A stretch of DNA of 64,000 nt, from the NCBI GenBank assembly GCA_031216445.1, contig CM062210.1, forward strand, positions 22,055,001 through 22,119,000, in the 5' to 3' direction. A model generated the notes under the pieces. That model was given only the letters and a program-made list of their open reading frames with translations, was not told the origin of the DNA and did no database searches. Every line of letters starts with the position of its first letter. Within the stretch, counting starts at the first letter, position 1. Of this stretch, positions 44,071 to 55,325 are shown piece after piece. The position numbers and the translations under genes are program-made. Source of the DNA: Lateolabrax maculatus (Eukaryota; Chordata; Actinopteri; Acropomatiformes; Lateolabracidae).

Positions 44071-45916
44071 TTCAGACACACACATTACATTTCACACACA
44101 GACACGTTACACTTCACACAAACGTACATACACATTACATCTCACACACGTTCACACACACAGTTCACAAACGTGACACTTCACACGCACACACAACTGA
44201 CAATTCACACACACATGTGACAATTCACACACACGTGACATGTCACACACATACACATACGTGACAATTCAGTCACACACACATACACGTGACACTTCTA
44301 ACACACGTGACATTTCGCACACACAAAATTTCACACACATACACACGTGACACCTCACACACACGTGACACTTCACACACACTTCACACACGTGACACTT
44401 CACTCACAGACACGTGACATTTCCTACACACACGTGATACTTCTCACACACACGTTACACTTCTAACAAACACACGTGACACTTCACACATACTCAGACA
44501 CGTGACACTTCACACACACACTCAAGTGACACTTCAAACAAACACGTGACACACACGTGACACTTGACAAACACTCACATGACACACACGTGACACTTCA
44601 CAAACACTCACACACGGCACTTCACACACTCACGTAACACTGCACACACACTCAGGTGACACTTCTCTCACACACAAGTGACACTTCACACACACATACA
44701 CATGTGACACCTCATACACACACGTGACACTTCACACACACTCACATACACACACGTGACATTTCACACAGACACACTCACGTGACATTCACGCACACGC
44801 TACACTTCAGGAACACGCAGACGTTAAACTTCACGAGCATGCACATTACACTCCTCAAACACCAATTCACACACACATGTGACACTTCAAACACACGTGA
44901 CATGTCACAGACATACACATATGTGACAATTCAGTCACACACATACAAGTGACACTTCTCACACACGTGGCATTTCGCACACACACAACACTTCACACAC
45001 ATACACACGTGACACCTCACATACACGTGACACTTCACACACACACAAACACTTGACACTTCTCACACACACGTGACACTTCACACATACTCAGACACGT
45101 GACACTTCACACACACACACTCACGTGACACTTCAAACACACACATGACACACACGTGACACTTCACAAACACTCACATGACGCACACGTGTCACTTCAC
45201 AAACACTCACGTACATGGCACTTCACACACTCACGTAACACTGCACACACACTCAGGTGACACTTCTCTCACACACACAAGTGACACTTCACACACATAC
45301 ACATGTGACACCTCATACACACACATGACACTTCACACACACTCACACACGTGACATTTCACACACACGTGACATGTCACACACATATACATACGTGACA
45401 ATTCAGTCACACACACATAAACGTGACACTTCTCACACACGTGACATTTCGCACACACACAAAGACACGTGACACTTCTCACACACGTGACACTTCACAC
45501 ACACACTTCACACATGTGACACTCCACTCACAGACACGTGACATTTCCTACACACAGGCGTGACACTTCACACACACGAGACACTTTTGACACACACGTG
45601 ACACTTCACACACACTCACGTGACACTTCACGTACACTCGCGTGACTCTTCACAAACACACAGTTTACATACACGTGACACTTCTCACACGTGACACTTC
45701 ACAAACACATACACACACGTGATACTTCACTCACAGACACGTGACACTTCACACACTCACACACTTCACACGCGTGACACTTCACACACATTCACACACT
45801 TCACACACGTGACACTTCACACACACAAATATATGTGACACTTCACACATGTGACACTTCACACAGTCACGTTACACTTTACACGTAACACACACACTAC
45901 ACTTCAATCACGCACA
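44071..45916 (+). repeat. CACGTG-rich satellite array, continuation
   Basis: The same satellite continues in the same orientation after the LINE, including another copy of the GCACACGCTACACTTCA...GAGCATGCACATTACACTCCTC segment near 44,790. Confidence 0.93.
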
Positions 45917-46587
45917 CAAATGGTGCACTTCTACGCTGCCCTCATCAAGTCCATCCTCACCTCCTCCATCACCATCTGGTATGCTGCTGCTACTGCCAAA
46001 GACAAGGGCAGACTGCAGCGTATCATTTGCTCTGCAGAGAGAGTGATTGGCTGCAATCTACCATCTCTGAAGATCCTGTATGCCTCCAGGACCCGGAGGC
46101 ATGCAGGGAAGATTGTGGCTGACCCCTCCCACCCCAGACAAAATTTGTTTGAGACTCTCCCCTCTGGCAAGCGGCTGCGGTCCATCAGGACCAAAACCTC
46201 TCGCCACAAGAACAGTTTCTTCCCGTCTGCAGCCAGCCTGATCAACAAGGCCCGTGAACCCCATTGACACGGACCCTTATCCCCTCCCCAAACAGACACT
46301 TCGCATTACATTAACGCACAGACCCCCGGCGTAATGCGTTAATGTAATGCACACTTGTGGACTACAGTTTATACTTCTGCACAGTTTTAGTTTTATTCAT
46401 TATCATCTAGAAAAAGATTTATTGCACACATGTAGTCATATTTTTTCATATTCTGTACTGTAAATTATATTTACTACTACTTAGAACTAGTACTCTAGTA
46501 CTTTAATACTACTCCATTTATGCATACGCTGACCTGTGCACCTTGCATTACTTGTCTGTACTTTCTTTCCGATTCTGATTCCGAAGT
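45917..46587 (+). mobile_element. 5'-truncated LINE fragment (Rex1/Babar type) at the array inversion point
   Basis: The reading MVHFYAALIKSILTSSITIW, then LQRIICSAERVIGC and PSGKRLRSIRTKTSRHKNSFFPSA, is the C-terminus of a Rex1/Babar-type ORF2, ending at a TGA at 46,265. It belongs to a different family from the LINE at 40.8-44.1 kb. A 3' UTR follows with a perfect inverted repeat (46,303-46,350) and a tail GATTCTGATTCCG. On its left the satellite runs as CACACGTG...; on its right it runs in reverse complement. Confidence 0.85.
46303..46350 (+). repeat. Perfect 16-bp hairpin in LINE 3' UTR
   Basis: GCATTACATTAACGCA at 46,303-46,318 is exactly inverted at 46,335-46,350 with a 16-nt loop. It follows the ORF2 stop of the LINE fragment by about 40 nt. 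Confidence 0.85.
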
Positions 46588-46944
46588 CTAACGTGTGCGT
46601 GTGTGTGAAGTGTAACGTGTGTGTGTGTCTGTGTGTGTGAAGTGTATCACGTGTGTGTGAAGTGTCGTGTTTGTGTAAAGTGTCACGTGTGTGTGTTTGT
46701 GTGAAGTGTCACGAGAGTGTGTGTGTGTGTGAAGTGTCACGTGTGTGTGAAGTGTCACGAGAGTGTGTGTGAGAAGTGTCATGTGTATGTGCGTGTGAAG
46801 TGTCACGTGTGTAAAGTGTGTGTGTGAAGTGTCACGTGTGTGTGTGAAGTGTCACGTGTGTGTGTGAAGTGTCACGTGTGTAAAGTGTGTGTGTGAAGTG
46901 TAATGTGACTGCATGAAGTGTCACATGTGTGAAGTGTCACGTAT
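46588..46944 (-). repeat. Inverted arm of the CACGTG satellite
   Basis: Units read TGAAGTGTCACGTGTGTGTG, the reverse complement of the units to the left of 45,917. The arm is interrupted by a SINE and resumes at 47,263. Confidence 0.92.
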
Positions 46945-47262
46945 ATTTTTTTTTATTATTTATTTTTTTATTTAACTTTATTTATCACCCAAGTGTGAAA
47001 TTATTTCTCCGCATTTAACCCATCCAGTTGCACCTGTACGAACACACACATGCACATGCACAGGGTCACACAAAGAGACAGGTGCCATATTCACACTGGA
47101 GCGGTGGGCAGCAGTTCACAGCGCCCGGGGAGCAATTGGGGGTGCGGTGCCTTGCTCAGGGGCACCTCGGCCGTGGCAAGGTGGGACTGCCACCCCACCA
47201 GCTGTCAGTCCACCAATCTTCGGGAGGGAGAGCGGGGATCGAACCTCCAACCTTGGGTTATT
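46945..47262 (-). mobile_element. tRNA-derived SINE (V-SINE-like), 5' truncated
   Basis: On the minus strand the sequence begins near GGTTGGAGGTTCGATCCCC. GGTTCGATCCC (47,235-47,245 on the plus strand) is a good pol III B box. A body with GCCGAGGTGCCCCTGAGCAAGGCACC follows, common in fish SINEs of this type, then an AATAAAGTTAAATAAAAAAAT tail. The A box is missing, so the copy is truncated and probably not transcribed by its own promoter. It interrupts the inverted satellite arm. Confidence 0.7.
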
Positions 47263-47410
47263 TGTGTGTGTGAAGTGTGTGTGTGTGAAGTGTCACCTGT
47301 GTGAAGTGTCACCTGTGTGAAGTGTCACATTTGTGTGAATTGTCACGTGTGTGTGAAGTGTCACGTGCGTGAAGTGTGTGAGTGTGTGAAGTGTCACGTA
47401 TGTATGTGTG
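47263..47410 (-). repeat. Inverted satellite arm, end
   Basis: GTGTGAAGTGTCACGTG units continue after the SINE and fade out by about 47,410 into ordinary AT-rich sequence. Confidence 0.85.
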
Positions 47411-49339
47411 TGTAGTTCTTTTTATGTCTGCCTCGTAAAGCACTGGCGACATACATTGTGCGCAGTTGCCGGTGATTGTTTCTGCTCAGGCCTAGCTCAT
47501 CTCCAATAAGCATATAGTCAGCAATTTTTTTCTTTTTCCATAACCAGCCAATTATGTAATTATTATAAATAAATATGCATGCGGGCTGGGCATAGTAATA
47601 TGCATGACACAATAATAAAAATATCATTCATTCATTCACATGCCACTTGGTCATGGTCACATTTTCTCTGGGTAATGTCTAGTGAGCTTATAATGTAATT
47701 TTAATTTAATGTGAAGAAAATGGATGGATGAAAAAACATAAAAGGTATTTGAAGGGATTAAAAACACATTTTTTAAAAGCAATAATGAAAACTATAAAAA
47801 ACTAAAAAACATGCTCATAAATTCAAAAGAGAAGATAGATCAAGGATATGTTTATGATACTAGAGGGACAATTTGTTGTACAGCCAGTACTAACAAGTAA
47901 GTTGGCTTGTCCATTATATGTCTTGCTGTTGTTCTAGTGTTTTTGTTTTTGAATTCAGTGACAGGTCACTAATTTTTTTGCTGTATGTCAAAGCCACTCT
48001 TCAAGACTTAATGAAGAATGTAGAAAATAATGACCTCCCTGGTTGAAGAGATTTCAGAGTACAGACAGTGGTAATGAGTTCCCAGTTCTTGGAGGTGTGA
48101 GAAGTCAGGGGATGAGGCTGATATCTGCCTGCCCCCATCAGACCATATGCATATTTGATTGTACTTTTTCCCACAGGATAACGACATACAACTGATATGG
48201 ACTGGGGAACATTTTTGCACATGATATTTACTGACATAATGCATTTGTATCACTGATGCGTCTTAAGCCATAAGATCACTGACTTACTGCTGCTGTGCAA
48301 ATTCTTTCTTATCTTGCTTCCTGAGCTGTGAATACATATAATTTTTTATCACTAAATTGAGAAATGGTTGTAGTAGTATTATCCTTATGAAGTTTGGCAC
48401 TCTGGTGTATCCGTAGTAAATGTGTGCTGGTGTTTATGGTGTTGATCACATACATGCCCCATGTCCCTCTTAACTAACTGTGCAACAGAGTACATACATT
48501 TAAAATATTGAGGGTTTCACCCAAAGTTTTATACATCTGGTGTTTTAAGTTTTAAAGTTCTTTGTAATGTGCCCCTACGTTTACAGTCATTGTCAATGAA
48601 AATCTCAAACTGCTCTACTACACATGTATTGCTGGGGACCCAAGGACGTGCAATGTCAACTTTGGTGCAATTTGAACACACAACATAAACAAGCGACCAG
48701 CTATCTATGCAGTACGCCGCACACAGGAAGCAAAAAAGTACCGCAAAGCTCTGCCTGCTTCCTTTCAAAGCCCATGTTAACCAGTTGGGCTCTTCATAGT
48801 TTGTATTTATCACTTCTGTAAGTGATTGTGTTTATTAAATTATGTAAGCCTGCTTGTTCCACATATTTATCAGTTGTGTCTAAACAGAGTGAGAGAGAAG
48901 AGCAGACACACACACAAGCAGAAAGAGAGACAGATTGGGTCCTCAGCAATACATCTGCTAAGTGTGAAGTCATTCAGATGAGCGATTCTCAAGAACGCTT
49001 CAAGCAGCCATAATGTGGTTCTTGACAATGATGCAAGCTGCACTTCCGGGGGCCAAGAAATCATCCTGCTCCAAATGGGCACACATTCCTAGCAGGCATG
49101 CGCTTCGAACGGCCATGCCCTGAACAGGTGCTGCACTAATATATATATAAAGAAGAGAAACAAACATATACATATAAATACATGAATAAAATAGAATAGA
49201 ATACTGTGGTAAGAAGGTTGTGCAGTAATGTATGTGCAAAATGAAGACTTGTGCAGACAGACAGCTTATGGTCAGGTAGAATATACAGAGATGTAAACAA
49301 ATGTAAAGTATAAAGTATATCAGTGGGAGTGCCTAGTGT
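47411..49339. other. Intergenic sequence, nothing recognised
   Basis: No gene or classified repeat recognised. A stretch at 49,028-49,130 is related to one at 51,137-51,215 (see separate entries). A short CA-rich patch lies near 48,905. Confidence 0.5.
49028..49130 (+). repeat. Diverged dispersed repeat, copy 1
   Basis: Contains AATCATCCTGCTCC...CACATTCCTAGCAGGCAT...CGAACGGCCAT, which is similar in the same order to 51,137-51,215. Class unknown. Confidence 0.5.
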
Positions 49340-50763
49340 ATCCTAGTGATGAGCTCGAGACCTCAACGGTTCAACAGTCTAATGACCTGTCTCTGAGCTT
49401 GGTGGTGCAAGAACGGATGCTGACCCCAACTGTGCAGTAATGTATGCACATTACTGCAGTTAGGGTGATTGGGGTCTTTGATGATCCTGTTGGCATTAAT
49501 TCCTGCACCACTGGGTGTAGAGGTCCTCCATGGAAGGCAGCTCTGTCCTGGTGATGTGCTGCGCAGTTTTAACCAATTGCCATACCAGGAAGTGATTCAG
49601 CCAGTCAGGATACTCTCAGTTGTACACCTGTTGACGTTGCATAGTATCCTGGGGTCCATATTGAGCCTTTTCAGCAAGGAAGAAGAAGAGCCGTTGTCTT
49701 TATGTTTGAGTGCCAGTGTTGAGAGGATGGGGTGGTGACTATCCGTACAGCCTGGAGTCTACCTGTCCGAAAGTTAAGGATCCAGTCACAGAGATCACCA
49801 TGGTCACCTTGAGGTTGAGGTCCTTGAGCTTACTTACGAGCTTGGAGGGCACAATGGTACTGAATGCTGAACTGTAGTCAGTAAAGAGCATTCTCACATA
49901 TTTGTGTTCCTCAGGTCCAGGTAGGAAAGGGCAGTGTGGAGAGCTAGGGCAAAGGCATTATCTATAGACCTGTTTGGCTTTTATGGAAATTGTAGTGGGT
50001 CCAGTGAGTCAGGAGCTAACTGCTCAAAGAACTTCATGATGGTGGAGGATCATTTTGTACTTTGTCAGCTTGGAAGATGTTCCCAAAGTGTGCATAGAAG
50101 GTGTTCAGTTCATCTGGGAGAGGTGTAGACATTATCTCAGTACTGATAGTTTTCCTTTTGTAGTCTGTAATAGTTCTTTGTCCAGCCCACATGTTCCCTG
50201 TGTTGTCTCTTATTTCTTAATTGTGATTCTGTGATACCTCAGCAGGACTTTCCTCAGGTTGGTGCTGTTAATATCCCCGGCCACAATAAAAGAAGACTCC
50301 AGCCGTGAGGTCTCAGTCCTGTTGATAACTCTATACAACTCGTCCAGTGCTTGGTTGGTATTGAGATAAGGATGACATCTGATCATCAACAGCCGATAAA
50401 AAAGTCCACATCTGAGTAGCACTAGCTTTGACCATACAGTAAACACCAGATTTTATTGTCAGGTCCAGGTGGTGATGGAAGAGGTCCTCTGGAACAATGG
50501 CCAAGTTTGGGATCAAAGGGTCCGACCAAGTCTCTGTGAATGCCATAACATTATAGTTCTTATTGTTATGTTGAAAAGCCATCCTGCTCCTGAGTTCATG
50601 TAGTTTATTGTTCATCGACAGGACATTTGCTAGAAGAATACTTGGTAGAGGAGGCCTGTTTGCACGTGTACACAGCCCTCGGTTTTCCAGGTACGGCAAT
50701 AGGTAATTCCAGTCATGGATTGTCGCCCTCATTGATCGTAGTAAGAAAGTGTTGTCCACCAAC
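49340..50763 (-). mobile_element. Internally deleted Rex1/Babar-type LINE relic
   Basis: On the minus strand the right part reads PSILLANVLSMNNKLHELRS, FTETW and FIVAGDINSTNLRKVL, the endonuclease. The middle (about 49,745-50,010) reads AFALALHTALSYLDL and degraded SAF-, PSKL- and LDW-like pieces of the early reverse transcriptase. At about 49,740 it jumps directly to the C-terminal region after the palm, so the YADD/FADD segment has been deleted. Frameshifts and stops are many. It is clearly older than the LINE at 40.8 kb. Confidence 0.8.
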
Positions 50764-51729
50764 GATTACATGTGCAAAAGTTGTTCTCTATCATATTGTA
50801 TGATAGGGCCTGCTTAGGCAGTGTGCATGTTGCAAAAAAGTCCAGTAAAAGCAAACGGTTACTCGGTTACTCTGCCATGCTGCAAGAGTTAAACCTCCAT
50901 TCAGTCTCCTGCTCAAATACATATTTACAAATTACTTTACCAATGTAATGCACATTTGCAGATTCTTGTACATATTCACAAATCTGAGAACACGTTTACA
51001 GATTCTTGTACACATTCAAATTGCTGCATATATGGATTAAGATACAACTCCCCACACGTATTCCCAAATAATATTGCTACAATGATACTCCCACATAGGA
51101 TCAATTCATTCTTGGTTTTGGTTTTTTCGTTGAAGATGCTGCAAGCAGAAATCATCCTGTTCTGAATGTGGACACTTTCCTAGCTGGCATTCGCTATGAA
51201 CGGCATCAGAACATCTACACCTTCCAATAAATGTATAGCCCATGGTTGAAATAGCCCATGGTTGACTACTTCATTCAATGGCACTGAACTAGACCTGCTA
51301 TGAACCATAAGAACTCAATAAAAATGCTAATTCATGCAGAAGTCTTCTAAGGCAGTAAGGGGAAGTCTATAAGAAGCTGTTGCATTGCTTCTATTATGTC
51401 TTGTGTTGTGGTTCTTCCGATGGAGGGCCCCTGTAAAGTGACTTTATTTGCAGTTTATGTCTGATGATATCTGATTGATATTTTTCCTTTAATGTGTTAA
51501 AGGTTTCTACCTTTGCAAACATTAAAAATATAAGGCATTAAGTTACCACACACTTTAAAGTCTTAGCTTTACATTTTCAAATCCTGTCAATTTTAAATTA
51601 TAAAAATTCACTTTTAATCTTTTAAATCCATTAATACTATGTAATGAATTTTGAAGGGATGTTCACTTCCTACTGCGCCATCCTACTGTATCCACTGGCA
51701 CAGACTGTCCAACCTTACTCCCTGAGGGT
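50764..51729. other. Intergenic sequence upstream of the TAAR cluster
   Basis: Short internal repeats of GATTCTTGTACA near 50,960-51,010 and one diverged dispersed repeat at 51,137-51,215. No gene recognised. Confidence 0.5.
51137..51215 (+). repeat. Diverged dispersed repeat, copy 2
   Basis: AATCATCCTGTTCT...CACTTTCCTAGCTGGCAT...GAACGGCAT matches 49,028-49,130 with substitutions and small gaps. The two copies flank the deleted LINE relic. Confidence 0.5.
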
Positions 51730-51829
51730 CTATTATTTAACCCCTCTGACTTCAATGGCCACAGAAACTGACTCCATACAGTAAATACAGTACAGCAGAA
51801 ACTCCATACTGTCCAGCTGACAATAGAAG
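51730..51829 (+). promoter_or_regulatory. Probable promoter and 5'UTR exon of the TAAR1-like gene
   Basis: A TATTATTTAACC box near 51,730 is followed by about 80 nt ending GAAG and a consensus donor GTAAGT (51,830-51,835). At 52,367 a pyrimidine tract, TTCTCTTTTCCCTCCAAACAG, directly precedes the receptor ATG. The pair predicts a 538-bp 5'UTR intron. The transcription start is inferred, not seen. Confidence 0.5.
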
Positions 51830-52367
51830 GTAAGTGTGGGATTGGAGTGCAACTGTGTTTAAATATGCTTGTGAAGCCTGAATTTGTATTTTTACTTACT
51901 GTTAATGGTTCAGCTTGTAGCAGTCATATATACCGTATATACACAGTATATACTGTATACAGTATGTTTATAATCTATACATTTATTGCATAGTGAAGAT
52001 GTTCTGATGTCAAGAAAGAGCTTGCCCTTACCTCCCTCGGTGTCATTGTGACCAACACCACATTACAATAAACTAGAAACTGAGTTTATTGGTTCCCTTT
52101 TACAAACGAACATTGTGTCTTCTAGCATATTTCCCTAAATGAAATGCAGTATACTGTAAATTTTACTGTTTGGTAAAATGTTGACAGATATATCCCACTC
52201 TTCATAGTTAAATATAACAGTCCTCATTAGAATTAGGTTTATCATAGTGAAAGTTTAATTTACTTTGAAATTAAGAAATATTGACCGAAAAAGCTGTTGG
52301 TCAAAAGCTAGCATCAGGACATCTCATTCCATTCCTGAATTCATCATTCTCTTTTCCCTCCAAACAG

Positions 52368-53267
52368 ATGGAGCCAGTGCTCTGCTATGAGTCCAGAAAC
52401 AGTTCATGTCTGAGGACCATCTATCCCTTGCCCATGCACATCACCCTCTACATGATTCTAGGGGTCACAGTCATCCTAACAGTGTGTGGAAACCTTTTGG
52501 TCATCATCTCAATTGCCTATTTTAAGCAGCTCCAAACTCCAACCAGTTACCTGGTTGTTTCTCTGGCTGTGTCTGATCTTCTTTTAGGGTTTTTAGTCAT
52601 GTTTCCCAGTATGATTCGATGTGTAGAGTCCTGCTGGTATTTCTTCTGTAAAGTCTACATGAATTCTGATGTCATGTTGTGTACAGCATCAATTCTAAAT
52701 CTGTTATTCATATCACTTGACCGACACTATGCTGTTTGTCATCCTCTTGTATACAGAAGAAAAATATCTGTCAATGTTGTGTTGATCATGATTCTGCTCA
52801 GCTGGAGTATTTCAGCTTTCATAGGCCTTGGAATGATTTTTCTGAAGTTTAATATTTGGGGGATTGAGGAGTTCTACTATAACCACATTGCGTGTGAAGG
52901 AGGTTGTGTTTTGTTTCAGAGTGGAATGTCAAGCACAGTCTCTTCAGTACTTTCCTTTTACATTCCAGGAATAATAATGCTTGGTGTTTACCTGAAAATT
53001 TTCCTAGTGGCACGGAGACAGTTGTGCAGCATACAGAATGCAAGCTGTATGAGATCAGTAAGAATATCAAATACAAGCCAGACTAAAGCCACTAAAACAC
53101 TTGCTATCATAATGGGGGCATTTCTTTCTTTTTGGACTCCCTTTTATGTCTGTAACATCATTGATCCCTTTATTAGTTACTTAACACCACCAGCATTGTT
53201 TGAAACATTTGTATGGGTGGGCTACTTGAATTCTACTGTGAACCCTATAATCTATGCATTCTTTTAA
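52368..53267 (+). pseudogene. taar1: TAAR1-like trace amine receptor, truncated in helix 7 motif
   Basis: A rhodopsin-type receptor of 299 residues from ATG 52,368 (MEPVLCYESR). Key positions: sequon NSS at 11, Asn42 (helix 1), Asp70 (helix 2), Cys94 and Cys180 (disulfide pair), and Asp101 in helix 3, the amine-binding position. DRH (118-120) stands in place of DRY, FWTPF is in helix 6, and NSTVNPIIY is in helix 7. The second-loop pattern GMIFLKFNIWGIEEFYYNH resembles TAAR1. The family signature NSxxNPxxYxxxYxWF is cut by TAA (53,265-53,267) where the second Tyr is expected. The lost frame runs on as SLFRKAFQLF for about 28 codons. Loss of helix 8 and tail probably disables it; a functional truncated form or sequence error is possible. 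Confidence 0.8.
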
Positions 53268-53506
53268 AGTTTGTTCAGAAAGGCATTTCAGTTATTCACT
53301 TCAGGTAACATCTTTAAATCTGACATTTCCGAGACAACACTTTTCCCAGGATAAATTGATGCAATCCATAAGCTTCTGATAAGTGGATTTTACAGAAAAA
53401 AGGTTGGTTGAAAAACAGGTCTAGAAATGTGGCAATCATTTTGCTCCCATTGATTTGCCAATGGGCCAACTGTAAAGACCAATGTTAAAGTCTTTACAGT
53501 CTTTAC

Positions 53507-53735
53507 AGGGACTAAATCTGCCCTCTATTTGTTTGCTTTAGGCATGCTGGTTACCATTTTAGGGAACTCTGTTGTCATTGTGTCAATAGGTCATTTCAAG
53601 TAGTTGTATAAACCTACTAATGTGCTTATTTTATCTCTTGCTCTTGTTGATCTACTAGTAGGAATTACTGTGATGACATTCAGCACCATCCAGACCATAC
53701 ATGGCTGCTGGTTCTATGGTAATACCTTCTGTCTA
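53507..53735 (+). pseudogene. TAAR gene fragment (helices 1 to 3)
   Basis: Nearly the same as 55,408-55,640 of the next TAAR, covering GMLVTILGNSVVIVSIGHFK to GCWFYGNTFC. TAG replaces a Gln codon right after GHFK. No other receptor parts adjoin it, so it is a partial duplicate. It keeps TGT (Cys) at the helix 3 disulfide position, where the larger copy has TGG (Trp). Confidence 0.85.
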
Positions 53736-54399
53736 TGGGCTCAAGGTTCTTAGCTATGCACCAAAGTTTTGAAGGAAAATAAATGCTTGGCATTATGTAT
53801 GAGTAAATAGATGTCAATAAATATGTTCTAAAGTTTGTTTTGCAATAAAGTGTCATTTTATCTATTATTTTTAAATTACCCATTGATATTCACTCTAAAT
53901 GGTGGTTTTTGTTTCAATGCATGATATAAAGTATATAATGTTAAACACAGCTCAGTATCTGTTATACTGTGCTCTGTTGGATTCACCTTAGACCAGTGTT
54001 CATAACCTGAGCTCGCTGTAGCTTGAGCTGTGCTCTGTTAGCATTACGACACTGGCCTCCAGATGTGTTACACCTAGACCTGTGTCACTCCCTGGTCCTC
54101 TGTGCTTTGGCCGCCTTCTGTGGTCACCTGCGTTCCAGTCATCTGCCAGATTGTGGTTGGTTTCTGTCCTTGTGTTGTCTGTCCTCCTTTGGAGTTTTTG
54201 TACCTGGATGTTAATCTGCACTGGTCTGCATGACCAAAAATCTGTTAAGTGCAACCTGATATTTTCATTGGTCGCACTGGTGCACCTAAAATTGAACAGG
54301 TCTGATTAAAAAAAAACGATTAATTGGCCACATCAAGGTGGAGCTAGCCAATGCACAAGTTGCATGTAGCAACGGCCCAACAACCGGCACTTGCAGATA
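53736..54399. other. Intergenic sequence, nothing recognised
   Basis: An open stretch at 54.0-54.25 kb on both strands has no family resemblance. No transposon ends identified. Confidence 0.45.
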
Positions 54400-54879
54400 C
54401 AGGCAGTCAACGCTACTTCAGCGACTCCGACTGGTGCAGAATATTCTTGCCAGAATTTTAACAGGCACTGAGAAATACACAATAGTCCTGTGCTAGCCAG
54501 CTTACACTGGCTGCCCATTTAGAAAACTCTTCTGTTCACTTTTAAGGCTCAAAATGTGCCTGGCCCTTCCTTAGATTGGTGGCTACTGCTATTCCTAGGA
54601 CCCGGCTTGTGACCTTTGCTGTTAGAGCCATCAGACTGTGGAACACTTGAGATTAGACAGGCTACAATATTAGCGTCTTTTAAATGCCATCTTAATTTTT
54701 TTTTTATATATAGGAATGGGTCTATGAATATTTAATATATTGCTGGATTTTATCATACAGCTCTTGCCATTTTACATTTTTGAAACTTTATTTTATTGTT
54801 ACTTTATTTTCTTTTATTTTCTGTAAAGCATTTAGTAACCTTATTAAGTACTATATAAATAATAATAATAATAATGGTA

Positions 54880-54912
<33 letters not shown>
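54400..54912 (+). mobile_element. Decayed L2/CR1-type LINE 3' end
   Basis: A broken reading, LQRLRLVQNILARILTGTEK and then a TLAAHL-like stretch, recalls the ORF2 C-terminus of L2-type LINEs (QN..AR.LTG, LHWLPV). The 3' side has GTAAAGCATTTAGTAACC, ACTATATAAATAATAATAAT and an ATT microsatellite tail, typical of such elements. It has stops and shifts throughout. Confidence 0.55.
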
Positions 54913-55325
54913 CTTGTTTCTCGCAAATGTACTGAAAATGATCTATAAACCTATTATCAGCCACACATACAACTTCTGAGTGCTTACAGGATATTGCACA
55001 AAGGTAGATATTTACCCACAAATCTTGGTAATTGTTTTGCCCACCCTTCTTAATTTTGTATGGTACAGAAATCACACTGATTTATTTGTTCTTGTATTTT
55101 AATTACTATTACTGTAATAGCGCCATATTACAGCTGTTTATGACTTCACCACAGAAGAATTTTACTCCTCAAAGTATGGCCCAGGGAATGGCCCAGTATG
55201 TCATATTTGTAGGTGGATCCAGTATGCTGTGTCTTTTGTTATAAGAATGAGATCACCAGTATGTGTCTCCCTCTAGCACGTATCACTGTATCTTTGTTTA
55301 GGTTTTGGTGTATGTGTTTGGGTTA
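54913..55325. other. Sequence upstream of the second TAAR
   Basis: No recognised gene. TGTATCTTTGTTTAG ending at 55,301 is a possible splice acceptor 25 nt before the receptor ATG, which would parallel the intron before the TAAR1-like gene. No donor was identified. Confidence 0.4.

Noticed and set aside
33483..45916. Regularly repeated units resembling a CRISPR array
   Set aside because: There are no unique spacers of constant length, the units vary continuously, and the genome is eukaryotic.
47235..47245. B-box sequence as a tRNA gene
   Set aside because: No A box, no cloverleaf and a SINE body and tail around it.
53994..54309. Open frames on both strands near 54.1 kb
   Set aside because: Mutual shadows, Cys/Leu-rich, no motif or gene context.
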